A stretch of 20,809 nt of DNA, taken from positions 1-20,809 of the forward strand of contig JAOXYB010109603.1 of assembly GCA_028565635.1 (NCBI GenBank), written 5' to 3'. Shown in pieces: positions 9,001-19,260 of this stretch. Source of the DNA: Phoronis ovalis (Eukaryota > Phoronida > Phoronidae). The notes beneath the pieces were generated by a model. That model was given only the letters and a program-made list of their open reading frames with translations. It ran no database searches and had not been told where the DNA came from. How positions within the stretch are numbered: position 1 is the first letter of the stretch; the number at the start of each line of letters is the position of its first letter. The position numbers and the translations under genes were made by a program.

Positions 9001-12000
9001 GTCTTCTTCAGTATTTTCTACTCTTTGAGGATGTGGGCCCTGTGTATTTACGTTCTTGTTGGTCTTCTTCAGTATTTTCTACTCTTTGAGGACGTGTGCC
9101 CTGTATACTTACGTTCTTGTTGGTCTTCTTCAGTATTTTCTACTCTTTGAGGACGTGGGCCCTGTATACTTACATTCTTGTTGGTCTTCTTCAGTATTTT
9201 CTACTCTTTGAGGACGTGGGCCCTGTATACTTACGTTCTTGTTGGTCTTCTTCAGTATTTTCTACCCTTTGAGGACGTGGGCCCTGCATACTTACGTTCT
9301 TGTTCGTCTTCTTCAGTATTTTCTACTCTTTGAGGACGTGGGTTTTCATCAGGTTCACCCAAGCTTCTGACTGCTTGACGTGCACGCTGAGAATCTGTGC
9401 TATCTGTTGATCGTGTCTGCTGACGACTGCGTCCATGTTGATTTTCATGACCTTCAGTCCTCGCACCAAAGCCACCATCATCACTATCCTCCCCTGAACC
9501 AGCAGCACCTAGGGCACAAAAGATATGATAAATAACGATGAGTACAAACATTTCTGATATAAGTTGCTAGTACAGGTAACACTTTCGGAGGTTTAGCTCC
9601 ATCATCCACTCAGTAACTACCCAAGTAGTGTTTGCTTGGCAATATGGTAACTTTCATCTACGACAGTGAAATTTTTTATTGTACCTTGGGAATATATTGG
9701 TCTGATTCCTGATGAAGGAGTATTCCTTGATTGGCTTTCTCCTGTTGTATCAGTGTCAGCCATACCAACCATCCAAATCATTGTAGCTGTAAATAAAGAG
9801 AATTTTTAAAGTCAACTTACACACTTAATACTTAGCATGAACATTGTTTCACACTTTTAAACGTTTAGGACAATTTATTAAAATTAGAAAGTCTAAGAAC
9901 TTAAAAGTGTTAATATAACAGCAGCTGATGATGAATACAGTAGTTGTACTAGGTCTAGATAATAGGGAAACAAATTATAATCATATTAGCTATCTGAATG
10001 TATTAGGTGGTGCAGAGATCCCAGTGAACTGTAGGATTGATTGAAGTTACTTCCTTGGCAACAATCAATGAACTTGGGTGAATTATGAGATACACTGGGT
10101 TCACGTAACCACACACCTAGTGCTTGGTCAGTTCAGTGCAAATAGCTTTTGAAAACAACTAATCACACCACTTCTGTAGAAATAAAAATGTGTCACTGAA
10201 ACTTACTACAACTCCATGATATATTGTTAATAATTTCTATGGCATAGGTTAGATTTAACAGACAAGGCCATACTGTAAACATTAGGGCATTAGTATCTAT
10301 TATGACCTAGAGGGCAAAAGGTCATGTAAAGGTCGAACGTTAGGTTATTTAAAATTATTCAGGAACATTCCAATCAGTTTGTAATAAATATCAATTAGGA
10401 AATTTTGTTGATTTGTAAAATTGTTGTAGAGGTAGAACACTCATACACGCACACACATCAATTGCGCTCATACGCTAATTGTGCTACAAAACTGACAACA
10501 TTTAGGAGACTACCTTAATAGAAACATCAGAAGGAGATATCTATCACAAAATGATAATTTTTAGTAACTTTGGTTTATTTATCGTTTGACATTTTCTTTG
10601 CATAATCTTGCTAATCAAGGATTCTGGATTCTACTAGTAGAATGAACATTCCTTTAAATTAAAGCACAAATAAAGAAAATTGTATAAATTAAAAAAATGT
10701 CAAAGTACATTAATTATGCAACAGAAATGTTTTCCATTAAGTTTAAGTTTACACAGTACCTTAATGTTTAACCTGCTTCAACATAAGTACTTCAAATTCA
10801 ATTTTTTACAATTTTCTTGAAAACTTAAAAATTTTCAGTGTTTTTAGATTCTTCAATACATGGCAATTGTCCATGCAAATTTTAATCAGCTTAGTGCATT
10901 ATATATGTACAAAAAATATTTAGTTCCAACTGGGGTTCCAATCCAACAGCCAAAATGTAACATTTTTATGTTAAATGCTTAGATAAAATCCATGATTGGT
11001 GGCTAAATATGACCTGCCAGCATGACCTCTATGTGTGATGCTATATTAGATATTTACTAACCTGAATGTTTCAAAACTAAATATACCAATAATTTACAGC
11101 ACTGGGGACAATTATAGACTTTTTTTGCAAAAATTACAACCCCTTTTGTCATGCATAAAAAAATGTAACCTCCCTTTTTGTCAAGCACAAAAAGTAGCAA
11201 TATTCCCCGATTTGCACCAATCCATTTCTGTGGAAATTTCTGATCACACATAACATTAATTCAATAAATAACTTTACCTATTTAATTCACAACTAATTTA
11301 AATTTAAATTAAAACTCACTTTTGCTTCCAATTAAAAATACTGCCTTTACTACCACTCACTACCATATAAAATGAAAGTTTTTGCAAGCTCCAGGTCACA
11401 ATCAATTAATTACACTCAATAAAAAACATGTGTTCATATATTAGGTTTCAAAAATATAAACAAAATACAATTATGTTAAAATTATGTGGCATAACAAAAA
11501 AACTGGAAAAGTAAAAATATTGACTCTATTATAATCGAATTATAGAGTTAATATTAATTTTATATTAATTTGTCTTTTAGCTTTTTCAATTAAACTAAAT
11601 GTTTATTTTACCTATATCTTAAAAAATGAGCTCCGCCTTAACAATGCAACACATATTTTACGTATATTCCCAAAGTCTAAATCTATGAAAAATTTCAAAT
11701 TCATATGACTTAAAATAAAAAAGTTATTCACATTCAAATGTTACACCCCTGTTTAGCAGAGTGATAACATATGGTGCCTAGACACTAAAAAAAAGTTGTT
11801 TTGATGAAATTTAAATCATTATAAGATTTCATAAACTCATCAGGCTGCCAATTTTATTATATAATGAAATCTAAATTCTCATCTAATTAAACAGCACTTA
11901 CGAGCACTAGATCAAAACAACACCCTCTGGTGGTGAACAAAGAGATATGACATTCATTCTTCTGGTTCAGTCACATAATCATCATAGAATATTTATCTGT

Positions 12001-15000
12001 TTTGACTATGACCTTATGTGCACTCCTAATTTTTAGCGCGAGATTACCAACAGAAAATTATCTAAGAATTTACTTTTCTGTTGCAAATGCTTATGTTAGC
12101 TGTTTTATGCAAGTGATATGTGTGGCAACTTACTAGAATATATTAAAGCAGGAAAGATAGGCTCATTTCTTTCTTCAGCTGTTTCCACTAAAATTCTTAG
12201 AGGGCCTTTAGGACACAACACAGCTATCAAATCTAAAATAAACATACAAATGTAGTTATTACCTTGTATAATTTTTATGTACACAGCAATTCCAATGGCA
12301 CATAGTCGTTTGTTCAACAGGAATTAACAGGACATTTGCAATGTCAGATGCTTATCACATCCCTGGGATCACATCATACTGCGGGTCATATATGTGGTTT
12401 GTAGTTAGGCAGTGCAATTTTTGAAGTAGTTCCCCATACATAAAGCAAAAAACCGGAAAAATAAATGTCAAAGATTCGGATCAGTATTTTCAAATTCATT
12501 CTAAAATCCCAACTATCCTGATACATCCAATCACATGTGGTCTTTATGAATCCACATTTAAATCATCCAATCAGCGCTTCATCTTTTTGGAAAACAATGC
12601 AATGCGACGTGCCCTCTCAGGATCAAACATGTCTGCCAGTCAGCTATAGTGGAAATAACCTGATCTGGACTTTGATCATTACTTACCCTGTACCGAATAT
12701 GAAGTTGATCAGATAAAAACTGAAGGCATTATTGCAACATACCATCTCGAGAACAAACATGGACACCACTTTGCCATCTTGCAATTGATCCTGGTCAAAT
12801 TTACTCATGACCTGTGCTTTGACCTGTATTTACCATGTATCATATATAAAACTGATCGGATAAAAACTGTACCAGTTATTGCATAACCAAGAAAGTGTTA
12901 CACACAATGAAAAATGTCAAAAATTCGGATCGGCATTTGACACACTTTTAAAGGTCACTCATAAATACACAACCACCTACGGAATCCACCTTCTAGTCGT
13001 CTAGTCAATGTTTTGCCTTTCTGAAAAATGCTGCAACATGATGTACTCTTTTGGAAACAAACAGTTGGCCATATTGGAAGTAATCATAGTCAAAATTATA
13101 ACAGGCCTCTATACTTTGACCTGTATTTACCCTGTTCCAAATATGAATCTGATCGGATAAACACTGAATATTGCAACGTACCATTTCGAGAACAAACATG
13201 TCGTCAGTCGACCACCTTGGAAGTGATCCAGGTCAAAATTATATTTACCCTGTTCCAAATATGAAGCTGATCGGATAAACACTGAAGCTGTTATTGCAAC
13301 ATAACACTTCGAGAACAAACATGTCGCCAGTCGATCACCTTGGAAGTGATCCCGGTCAAAATTATGACTGACCTGTACCTTGACCAGTATTTACCCTGTA
13401 CCGAATATGAAGTTGATTGAATAAAAACTGAAGTAGTTATTGCGAGACAAAGAAAGTGTTATGTACAACAAAAAATATTATAGATTCAAATCGGCATTTG
13501 ACCAACTTAAGGTCATTTAAAAATGTCACCTAGTCCTATATGCCTACCAACCTTTGGCCTTCGTGAATCCGCCTTCGAATTGTCTAGTCAACGCTTCATC
13601 TTTATGGAAAGTGGCAAAACATAACATGCCCTCTTGGGAGCAGACATGGCCACCAGTCGGCCATATTGGAAGTACCCCAGGTCAAAATTACACCTGACCT
13701 GCACTTTGGCCTCTGTACCAAATATGAAGCTGGTTGAATAAAATCCGAAGTTGTTATTGCGAGACAAAGAAAGTGTTACATGACAATGATGCATACAAGA
13801 CGATTATATGCCCATTTCATTTTACTATGCGAGATGGACATAATAACAAACACAAGCAGTTATTTTTCTTTAAATGCGTACAGCAATACGGTACCACAAA
13901 ACTTGTCAGAAGTTGCCTGAATAATGATGTAAGCCTTACAGAGTAAATATTCATCTTGTATGGTACGTATATGATTTAAGTTGCATGTGCAGTTTAGGTC
14001 ATACTTTGCAATTCTTCACAACGAATTTATGGATTCTTTTGTCTTTAAAGTATATGTAACTCATATATATATGTTACACTAACAAATAAGAGGAGTTGAA
14101 CTTTACAAACCTCCATTTTGCAAGTCGTCTGAACTAAATAATCTTGACACCTGTGATTTCTTAATGTAGTGACTTTGTAACTTTTAAGTCAAGAGACACA
14201 AGAGTTACTAATTTTAAGGTAAGAAATGTATACAAAAGATTAATATTCAATATGCAAACTTTATGAATGGTACGATACCAGATTAATTTTTTCTTGCTTC
14301 TTACCCCAAATTGAAATAACGGCTAATACGACATAAGTTGTCCATTCTGGCAGATATTTGATGAAGACAAGTGCCATAAGAGCACTGACCATGATTAGAT
14401 ACGCCTGCTGTAGAAGTAAAGGACCTTTCCAATGTATCGAGATCATACCAACTCCCCCGAAATTCCACATTATGAATACTACAGTAATGTAGTCCATTGG
14501 TACATTGTAAGATCTCAACACTTCCCTGTAATACATAACACACTTGCTTAACGAACATATGTGTACCATAAACTCAAGTCAACAGGATGTGAACAGTTCA
14601 ACCACGTATAATCTCCAAAGAAATGTTAAAAACAATTATTTATCTATTTAAATAGTTACTGCTAAGTCTTAACGTAATGCTTTTTACCTGTAATTAAAAT
14701 AACCAGCAAGAATTTGTGGTAATTATATTTTACATGCTTACTAGTAATATCACCATGACACCTGGTACAATGGCAGAATGAAAAAACTGATTCCAAGAAA
14801 ATTTCCAGATATTATACAAAATGTCATATTAAGTATATAACTGATGAGGGCATTATGTGTATGCATAAACAGAATGCTTGCAGTCCTACCCTAGGCACTC
14901 ATGATTTTTTGAATACAGGAATGTGCCCAATCCAAATATAGGGACAGCAATCCAAATTTAGAAATATTTGACTTGCAATGCATTTTTACACAAAACTGAT

Positions 15001-18000
15001 GATACAAACCAAATGGAACATGGATAAGTAATCTACAACTTTGAAAATTATCTTGTAGCAAGTCAAATTATTTGCTGTGTGAGGTAAAAAGTATGCAATC
15101 CAATTCCAAAATTTTCACTCCTACCTCACATCCTTACTCAAAAATAACTTGAACATCCCTCTGGGAACCTACCGCGGTTGCATAACTTAGTAACATCTAA
15201 ACTCACCCTAAATATACATATGAGAAGAAGAACAGTAGAAGTAATGATGACACTATTAACCATCCATGGATAAACTGTAAAACAAGGTCTCATAGTTAAT
15301 AATTAAAATCACCTTGCATTGTGCTCACAAGTAGTTATTTAGTTTAGGGTTAATTGCATCACTATCATATCTAGTATTATAAATATCAGAAGGCTGTAAT
15401 TTAAGTATTACTAGACAGCACCCGTGGTAAACCACAGATATTGATAGAGATGTAGGTCACGTAAGACCGAGTTCAGACATGTTCACGTAACTCTCACAGG
15501 CAAAAAATAATGATGCAATAGTTTCAAAAATGCCCCATTAAATATGATACCGTTGACCTATTGACCCCAAAATTTGAGGAACCCGAGCCATCGTCGATAC
15601 CTACGATGTGTGAAAAGATCATGATTCTACATGTAATAGTTTTGAAGATATTTGGTGGAAAGAGTGGCAGACAGAGAGACGGACACTCGAGATTTATTAG
15701 TATAGATAGTTTGGCAAGTGTACCAAAGAAACAAGCAAGGGACTAGGAAAGCCGAAAGTCCCCCTGGTACATTATCATGTAATCTCTACAAATTCTGGGA
15801 CATGAGAAAACTTTTACTATTGTGCATCTTCTCTACAAGAATTGTTATTCACCAGATCAGGGGTGCAGGGGGAGTTTTCTACACATTATGATGAGCCGAG
15901 GATAATAAATCTTTTTGTTCATACTATACACAAGCAATTTGTACCAAATCAGGAGTGGCTTGAATATGCAAACAGGGGAGAAAAGGGCTTTATACTGGTT
16001 GAATCAGCAAAATACTACAGTATTGAGCAGTCTGGGTGCACAGTGCAATGCGATTATTCAATGTGATATTCATAATATAAAAAAAAACGTTTCTTTAATT
16101 ATCTTATGAACACTGATTACCACTTGTAAGTTAAATAATATTTTAAGACTAACATTTTCTTCAACACTTTTATGTCCATTTTTGTTGCCTGTTAAAAGCG
16201 TTGTTGCTCAACAAACTGGCTTTTTTTGAAACATCAAGCGTGGGCAATACTAGACTCATGTCTGCAGTGAAAAGAACCCCTCTTTTGGTTAATTTCAAAA
16301 GATAATATTGACAGATATAGTATTATGTGGGGTAATTAGGAAATATTTTGGGGCATAATTTAGGAGAAAAAACAAGTGACAAAAGACTGAAGATTTTAGA
16401 AGCGTTTTCAATGTCGCATGACATAGCTGTATACAAACTGCTTGAACATTACGCTTCCAGCATGGGCCATATATCTTATATAACATGTTCTCGTAAATTA
16501 CATGGCTCATCATGATGCAGGTCAATACCATGAAATTGTGTTTGGAAAACCTGAATGCTAACAGGATAATATCATGAAAGTATTTATTTTCAACTAGCCA
16601 TTTACTAAATGTACGCTTATGATTAACAGACGTTTTGTATACTAAAGCTAATCTACGAGGCCTTAAACATGATTACCATATTTACCTTATAACATCTGTA
16701 TTTGTACAGAACTATAAGAAATGTAGTCATTACAACGACTGCTCCCAAGACAATTAAAGCATTAGCTATGGACTGCCATATTGTTGTACCAGTGTCTGCA
16801 CCTTCATCATGGAATGGAGTGTATATACTGAAATGCAAAAAGACACAAATAAATACAAATATGTGCCTTACCTTATTGCATCTAGAGTGTTAAAAGATCC
16901 AAAAATTCTAAACAACTGTTTTGTTTTCACAAATTTTGCATTAAAGTTCTAAATGCTAATTGCACTAAAAGCCTATACAACCACCACTTATTTTGAGGCT
17001 GCCAAATCATTGCAGTTAGACCTTGTTTACTCAGCAGCCTTATCATATTAAACTCTTTTGCCACAACTCTCAGCAAGAAATATGATTGATGAAAATGGTG
17101 AGAAACCTGTGGTTTTACTCCCGACCAAATGTTAATTGCAGTGAAAACAGGTTGTAAAGAGTATTAATCCTGGAACATTATTTATAGCAAAATTCACCAT
17201 TACACTTACAGATATCCTTGCTTTTGTGTGTAGTACTTGACTGATTTAATGGTGGCTACTACAACAATAAGGCATAATGATACAGGAACAAACAGCATGA
17301 TGACATGTTTGGCACCGTATTTTAACTCTTCTTGTTCCTGTTCCTCATTAGATGGTTCTTGTCTCCTTTGTCTTGGTTGAGTCTCATTATTACGTGCTGA
17401 CCTATTTTCTTGTACACCTGGTTGTGCACTACCATCTTCCTGTGTTCCTTCTCCATTCTAAAACACAGCATTTTTTTGTAAAAATATAAAATTACAGTTG
17501 AGTGTAAGCTTGTTTCCTGTCCTTTCCAGCATTATTAGTTATGTAAGCGTCTACCATTTGAAGCTACAATAGCTAAAGAACTAATAGTAAACAGGGGCCA
17601 GTTGTCGGAAACATTGTAAAGCTTCAATTCCGCAAATCATAACTTACAGAAGCAAATGCATTGTCACCAAAAATATTAACTTTACGACTTGTGTAGGCAT
17701 CTTTACAGAGTTTCGGAATCGTAAGAATTTACAGAATTCGCAAGTATTTATGGAACTGTAACTTTACAATGTTTCCAACAACAGGCCCCAGGTTTCCAAG
17801 ACACTGTGCTATTTCCTATATAAAAAGCATCAGTGATTGTTAAAATAACAAATATCCTTGATAATAATATCAGAAAGCATAGCAAGAAAATTAGTGTTCT
17901 GGTATAGGCTTAGCACACGGTTTTTACCGCTGTGCAAAAGTGTGATCATCTGATATTAAACACTTTGTGCTCTAGCAGTGAAAAAAAAGTATCACGATGC

Positions 18001-19260
18001 AAAACACTACTGGGACTTTTCAGACAGTTAACAAAGCTTCACAACTAACAAAGAATACTTGATTTTTAAAAAATTGTGCTTATAATAATAATTGATGCTT
18101 AAGGTTTATCATTACAGGTGGAGAATAGACATTGTCAATCAATATGCAAATAAATAAAATTTCAATAAAACACTTCTAATGCATTAGTTATTTTTGAAAA
18201 TCTGCTTTGAACCTTTTAAATATGTAATGATAAATCCTAAAATTGGAAATACATTAGGCAAGCGTGCAAACTTGGGTTCCGTGTTATATACTTCATATCA
18301 CTACAAATTAACTTACTAGTATAGGTGAAGAATCATCCTACAAAAAATGGACCATTGGTACTTTTGTGCCAATTATTCAGTGAAATGTGAACTAAAAAGT
18401 TGATTCATAAACACTGGGACAAAAAGAACACTACTTTATGATATAGTAATTATTTAAATACTTTTTAAATTTCACGATATTATTTAAGGTCATATTTAAC
18501 CATTTTTAACAACTGTGAACTCCAGCCATTTGAGTTTAAAACATAATCAAACACCTTAAGGTGTTGTCCCTGATCATTTATGAAAACAACTTCCTCAAAT
18601 TTTCAAATTTGGTTCAACCCCTAACATCTGGCATTACTTGCTAAAAAGCAGAAATGGCCATATGCTAGCTACTTTCAAGAACTGGTGTTCTCCAAATATC
18701 AATTTTGTACTGTTTGTTATAAAGTTAATATTTGAACATGTACCACTGAGCAGCAGCAATGCATATGTGGAGAATACTGGTACTTAGGCCCATCTATGAG
18801 TATATAAAACTAAGAAACCAAGGTGTATTATATAGAAGGGAGTAAAAAAGAAAGAGCAAATCAAAAATACTAGATACTCAACAATACATCAAAAAAAAAA
18901 CACAATTCATCAACTCCTTTTCAAGTAATAATCATCAAATTCAATGTTATTTTAGATTTACTTTGAAGCGGATACATGTACATTTTAGAAGGAATGCAGC
19001 AAAAGGAGTAATTGAAAATAAATGCAGATTATGCTAGTACTGACACTCAGTGCCAAGTAACAGGCAGGCACATAAATGATCAGCATAAATAAAACCCACA
19101 TCTTACTAAGAAACTCTAAGATACAGTAGATTATAAATTAATTATCAGCTAAACTTACCAAATCCAAATGGTCCTCCTGAGGTACTGCTGCTGTAGCCAT
19201 GGTAACTGGCAAAAGAGCGCTATATTCTGTAAAACTGTCTTCTTCCTCAGATTCACTCAT
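5885..19260 (-). CDS. PSEN: Presenilin, gamma-secretase catalytic subunit (10 coding exons, complete)
   Basis: Presenilin is the intramembrane aspartyl protease of gamma-secretase. It cleaves Notch, APP and other type I membrane stubs together with nicastrin, APH-1 and PEN-2 in the secretory pathway and plasma membrane. The spliced frame joins 19260-19159, 17457-17210, 16827-16686, 15274-15207, 14525-14305, 12232-12134, 9786-9685, 9508-9296, 7873-7761 and 6040-5885, giving 1464 nt and 487 residues (human PS1 has 467). Seen in the sequence: an acidic N-terminus, TM1 at about 85-104, TM2 at about 136-157, catalytic IWDLIAVL with D261, IYSTTMIWMV endoproteolysis segment (291-300), a hydrophilic loop to about 398, [10 protein letters not shown] with D407, and PALP at 453-456. 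Every junction is GT-AG and in phase. The start is fixed by an in-frame TGA immediately before the ATG. The WD in place of human YD is, as I recall, usual in invertebrates. Identity is near certain; exon 8 and 9 edges in the variable loop are slightly less sure. Confidence 0.98.
6041..7760 (-). other. Presenilin intron 10
   Basis: 1.72 kb between TM7 and TM8-9 exons. AT-rich. It includes a TTTAGTTTTT / AAAAACTAAA hairpin near 7448-7472 and no recognised gene. A 75-codon minus-strand frame at 6803-7030 lacks any supporting feature. Confidence 0.75.
7761..7873 (-). CDS. PSEN: Presenilin exon 10: TM7 with catalytic D407 (residues 399-436)
   Basis: 113 nt. The acceptor is TCTGTACAG|GT and the donor ATT|GTAAGT, phase 0. 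It encodes [18 protein letters not shown], containing the GxGD signature of this protease class, then [20 protein letters not shown]. It has no open-frame methionine of its own and was found from the conserved motif and splice signals. Confidence 0.98.
7874..9295 (-). other. Presenilin intron 9
   Basis: 1.42 kb. Its first 441 bp (9295-8855) are the 61-bp junction minisatellite. The rest (7874-8854) shows no coding signal. A GC-richer patch around 8640-8770 is unassigned. Confidence 0.8.
8855..9342 (-). repeat. 61-bp x 8 minisatellite copying the presenilin exon 9/intron 9 junction
   Basis: Eight contiguous units start (plus strand) at 8855, 8916, 8977, 9038, 9099, 9160, 9221 and 9282, a strict 61-bp period with only a few substitutions. 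Read on the minus strand, each unit is the last 47 nt of exon 9 (from CCACGTCCTCAAAGAG to CAAGAAC) plus the first 14 nt of the intron (GTAAGTATACAGGG). Each copy therefore carries a 5' splice site: seven are GTAAGT, one (9038 unit) GTAAAT. The unit at 9282-9342 contains the functional junction. Because 61 is not a multiple of 3, use of any downstream donor brings TGA at 9252-9254 into frame. Confidence 0.97.
9296..9508 (-). CDS. PSEN: Presenilin exon 9: variable cytosolic loop (residues 328-399)
   Basis: 213 nt. The acceptor is TGCCCTAG|GT and the donor GAAC|GTAAGT, phase 1. It encodes a low-complexity polar segment: [10 protein letters not shown], an [18 protein letters not shown] stretch, and an acidic end [11 protein letters not shown] leading into ERG. 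DDGGF resembles human NDDGGF. The last 47 nt of this exon are the first part of the 61-bp minisatellite unit that continues for seven more copies into the intron. Reading past the donor hits TGA at 9252-9254. Confidence 0.93.
9685..9786 (-). CDS. PSEN: Presenilin exon 8: endoproteolysis region of the cytosolic loop (residues 294-328)
   Basis: 102 nt. The acceptor is TTATTTACAG|CT and the donor CAAG|GTACAA, phase 1. It encodes [15 protein letters not shown] and a polar tail rich in S, T and R. The hydrophobic TTMIWMVGM block corresponds to human STMVWLVNM, where presenilin cuts itself into N- and C-terminal fragments. The donor GTACAA is the weakest of the set but gives the correct phase into exon 9. 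Confidence 0.92.
9787..12133 (-). other. Presenilin intron 7
   Basis: 2.35 kb, the longest intron. It is AT-rich with no recognised gene or repeat family. A near-palindrome built on ACTCTAT and ATAGAGT lies at about 11523-11548. Short open frames such as 11057-11251 (minus) have no homology or splice support. Confidence 0.75.
12134..12232 (-). CDS. PSEN: Presenilin exon 7: catalytic D261 and start of TM6-TM7 loop (residues 261-294)
   Basis: 99 nt. The acceptor is TTTATTTTAG|AT and the donor TCTA|GTAAGT, phase 1. It completes D261 and encodes [20 protein letters not shown], then [18 protein letters not shown] and ERNE..FPALIYS are signature blocks of presenilins. The length matches my memory of human exon 8. 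Confidence 0.98.
12233..14304 (-). other. Presenilin intron 6
   Basis: 2.07 kb between the two halves of the catalytic aspartate codon. More than half of it (12455-13800) is the higher-order repeat described separately. 13800-14300 holds AT-rich DNA with a small TGTAAC...GTTACA inverted repeat around a TA run near 14055-14078 and no coding signal. Confidence 0.8.
12455..13800. repeat. Higher-order repeat array in intron 6
   Basis: A core of AATATGAAGCTGATCGGATA and AACACTGAA recurs near 12697, 12846, 13140, 13258, 13404 and 13722. Local spacing is 118 and 146 bp where units are adjacent (TTTACCCTGTTCC at 13126 and 13244, TTTACCCTGTACC at 13390). Longer units add AAAGTGTTACA, ATTCGGATCGGCATTTGAC, GAATCCACCTTC and GTCTAGTCAA blocks, seen around 12455-12690, 12885-13135 and 13450-13720. 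No open frame spans it. It appears to be segmental amplification of a non-coding repeat. Confidence 0.8.
14305..14525 (-). CDS. PSEN: Presenilin exon 6: TM4, TM5 and most of TM6 (residues 187-261)
   Basis: 221 nt. The acceptor is TATTACAG|GGA and the donor TGGG|GTAAGA, phase 1. It contains [51 protein letters not shown] and AVISIW. The last base is the G of the catalytic aspartate codon, whose other two bases lie in exon 7. The length matches my memory of human exon 7. Confidence 0.98.
14886..15167. mobile_element. Diverged second copy of the CCCGGG-TIR element
   Basis: It aligns end to end with the 3555-3946 element: CACTCATGATTTTTTGAATA versus TACTCAAGGTTTTTTGACTA at the left, then AGCAATCCAAATTTAGAAAT, TTTTTACACAAAACTGAT and GATACAAACCAAAT inside, and AAAAATAACTTGAACATCCC at the right. 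The GC tips have decayed. It lies in presenilin intron 5, which otherwise (14526-15206) shows nothing coding. Confidence 0.7.
15207..15274 (-). CDS. PSEN: Presenilin exon 5: TM3 (residues 165-187)
   Basis: 68 nt. The acceptor is TTTTACAG|TTT and the donor TTAGG|GTGAGT, phase 2. It encodes [19 protein letters not shown] followed by VYLG, the third membrane segment. It is too short to appear as a free-standing open frame but is required between exons 4 and 6 and fits both phases. The length equals what I recall for human exon 6. Confidence 0.96.
15275..16685 (-). other. Presenilin intron 4
   Basis: 1.4 kb between exons 4 and 5. The stretch 15410-15711 looks like an interspersed repeat. A 74-codon plus-strand frame at 15842-16066 resembles no family I recognise and has no splice or composition support. 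The remainder is unremarkable AT-rich DNA. Confidence 0.75.
15410..15711. repeat. Probable interspersed repeat in intron 4
   Basis: ACTAGACAGCACCCGTGGTA near the left is followed by GTTCACGTAACTCTCACAGG, TGACCTATTGACCCCAAAAT, GAAGATATTTGGTGG and GACAGAGAGACGGACACTCG, ending in ATTTATTAGTATAGATA. Its GC-richer composition and purine-rich GACAGAGAGACGGAC tail differ from the flanking intron and resemble dispersed repeats common in marine invertebrate genomes. The family is not named and the borders are approximate. Confidence 0.4.
16686..16827 (-). CDS. PSEN: Presenilin exon 4: TM1-TM2 loop and TM2 (residues 117-164)
   Basis: 142 nt. The acceptor is GCATTTCAG|T and the donor AAG|GTAAAT, phase 0. 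It encodes [14 protein letters not shown], the first luminal loop, then TM2 ending in the highly conserved [11 protein letters not shown]. The length equals what I recall for human PSEN1 exon 5. Confidence 0.97.
17210..17457 (-). CDS. PSEN: Presenilin exon 3: cytosolic N-tail and TM1 (residues 35-117)
   Basis: 248 nt. The acceptor is TTTTAG|AAT and the donor CT|GTAAGT, leaving phase 2 so that codon L117 is split. The first 45 residues are polar and rich in Q, E, R and N, which is typical of the unconserved presenilin tail. [17 protein letters not shown] then opens TM1 and is almost identical to vertebrate presenilin, followed by VVVATIKSV. Confidence 0.97.
17458..19158 (-). other. Presenilin intron 2
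   Basis: 1.7 kb between exons 2 and 3. It contains the inverted-repeat MITE at 17594-17789. From 17820 to 19150 I see only AT-rich DNA with short A or T runs and no long open frame or recognised motif. Confidence 0.8.
17594..17789. mobile_element. Inverted-repeat MITE in intron 2
   Basis: The left end GGGGCCAGTTGTCGGAAACA, continuing TTGTAAAG, is matched by the reverse complement of the right end, GGGGCCTGTTGTTGGAAACA plus TTGTAAAG, with two mismatches over 28 bp. Internal TTACAGAA and GAATTTACAGAATTCG motifs recur. The element is 196 bp with no coding capacity. A clear target duplication was not found. Confidence 0.85.

Noticed and set aside
9323-9508. 61-codon minus-strand frame inside exon 9
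   Set aside because: Alternative frame of the presenilin loop exon. The correct frame is fixed by phases of exons 8 and 10.
10013-10120. CCCAGTGAAC and CACTGGGTTCAC as possible inverted ends of an element
   Set aside because: The two do not pair beyond about seven bases in inverted orientation, and no target duplication is present.
13005-13946. Several 60-80-codon frames on both strands
   Set aside because: All fall on the intron 6 repeat array and repeat each other, as expected of translated non-coding repeats.
15842-16066. 74-codon plus-strand frame in intron 4
   Set aside because: No homology recognised, no start context, splice or regulatory support.
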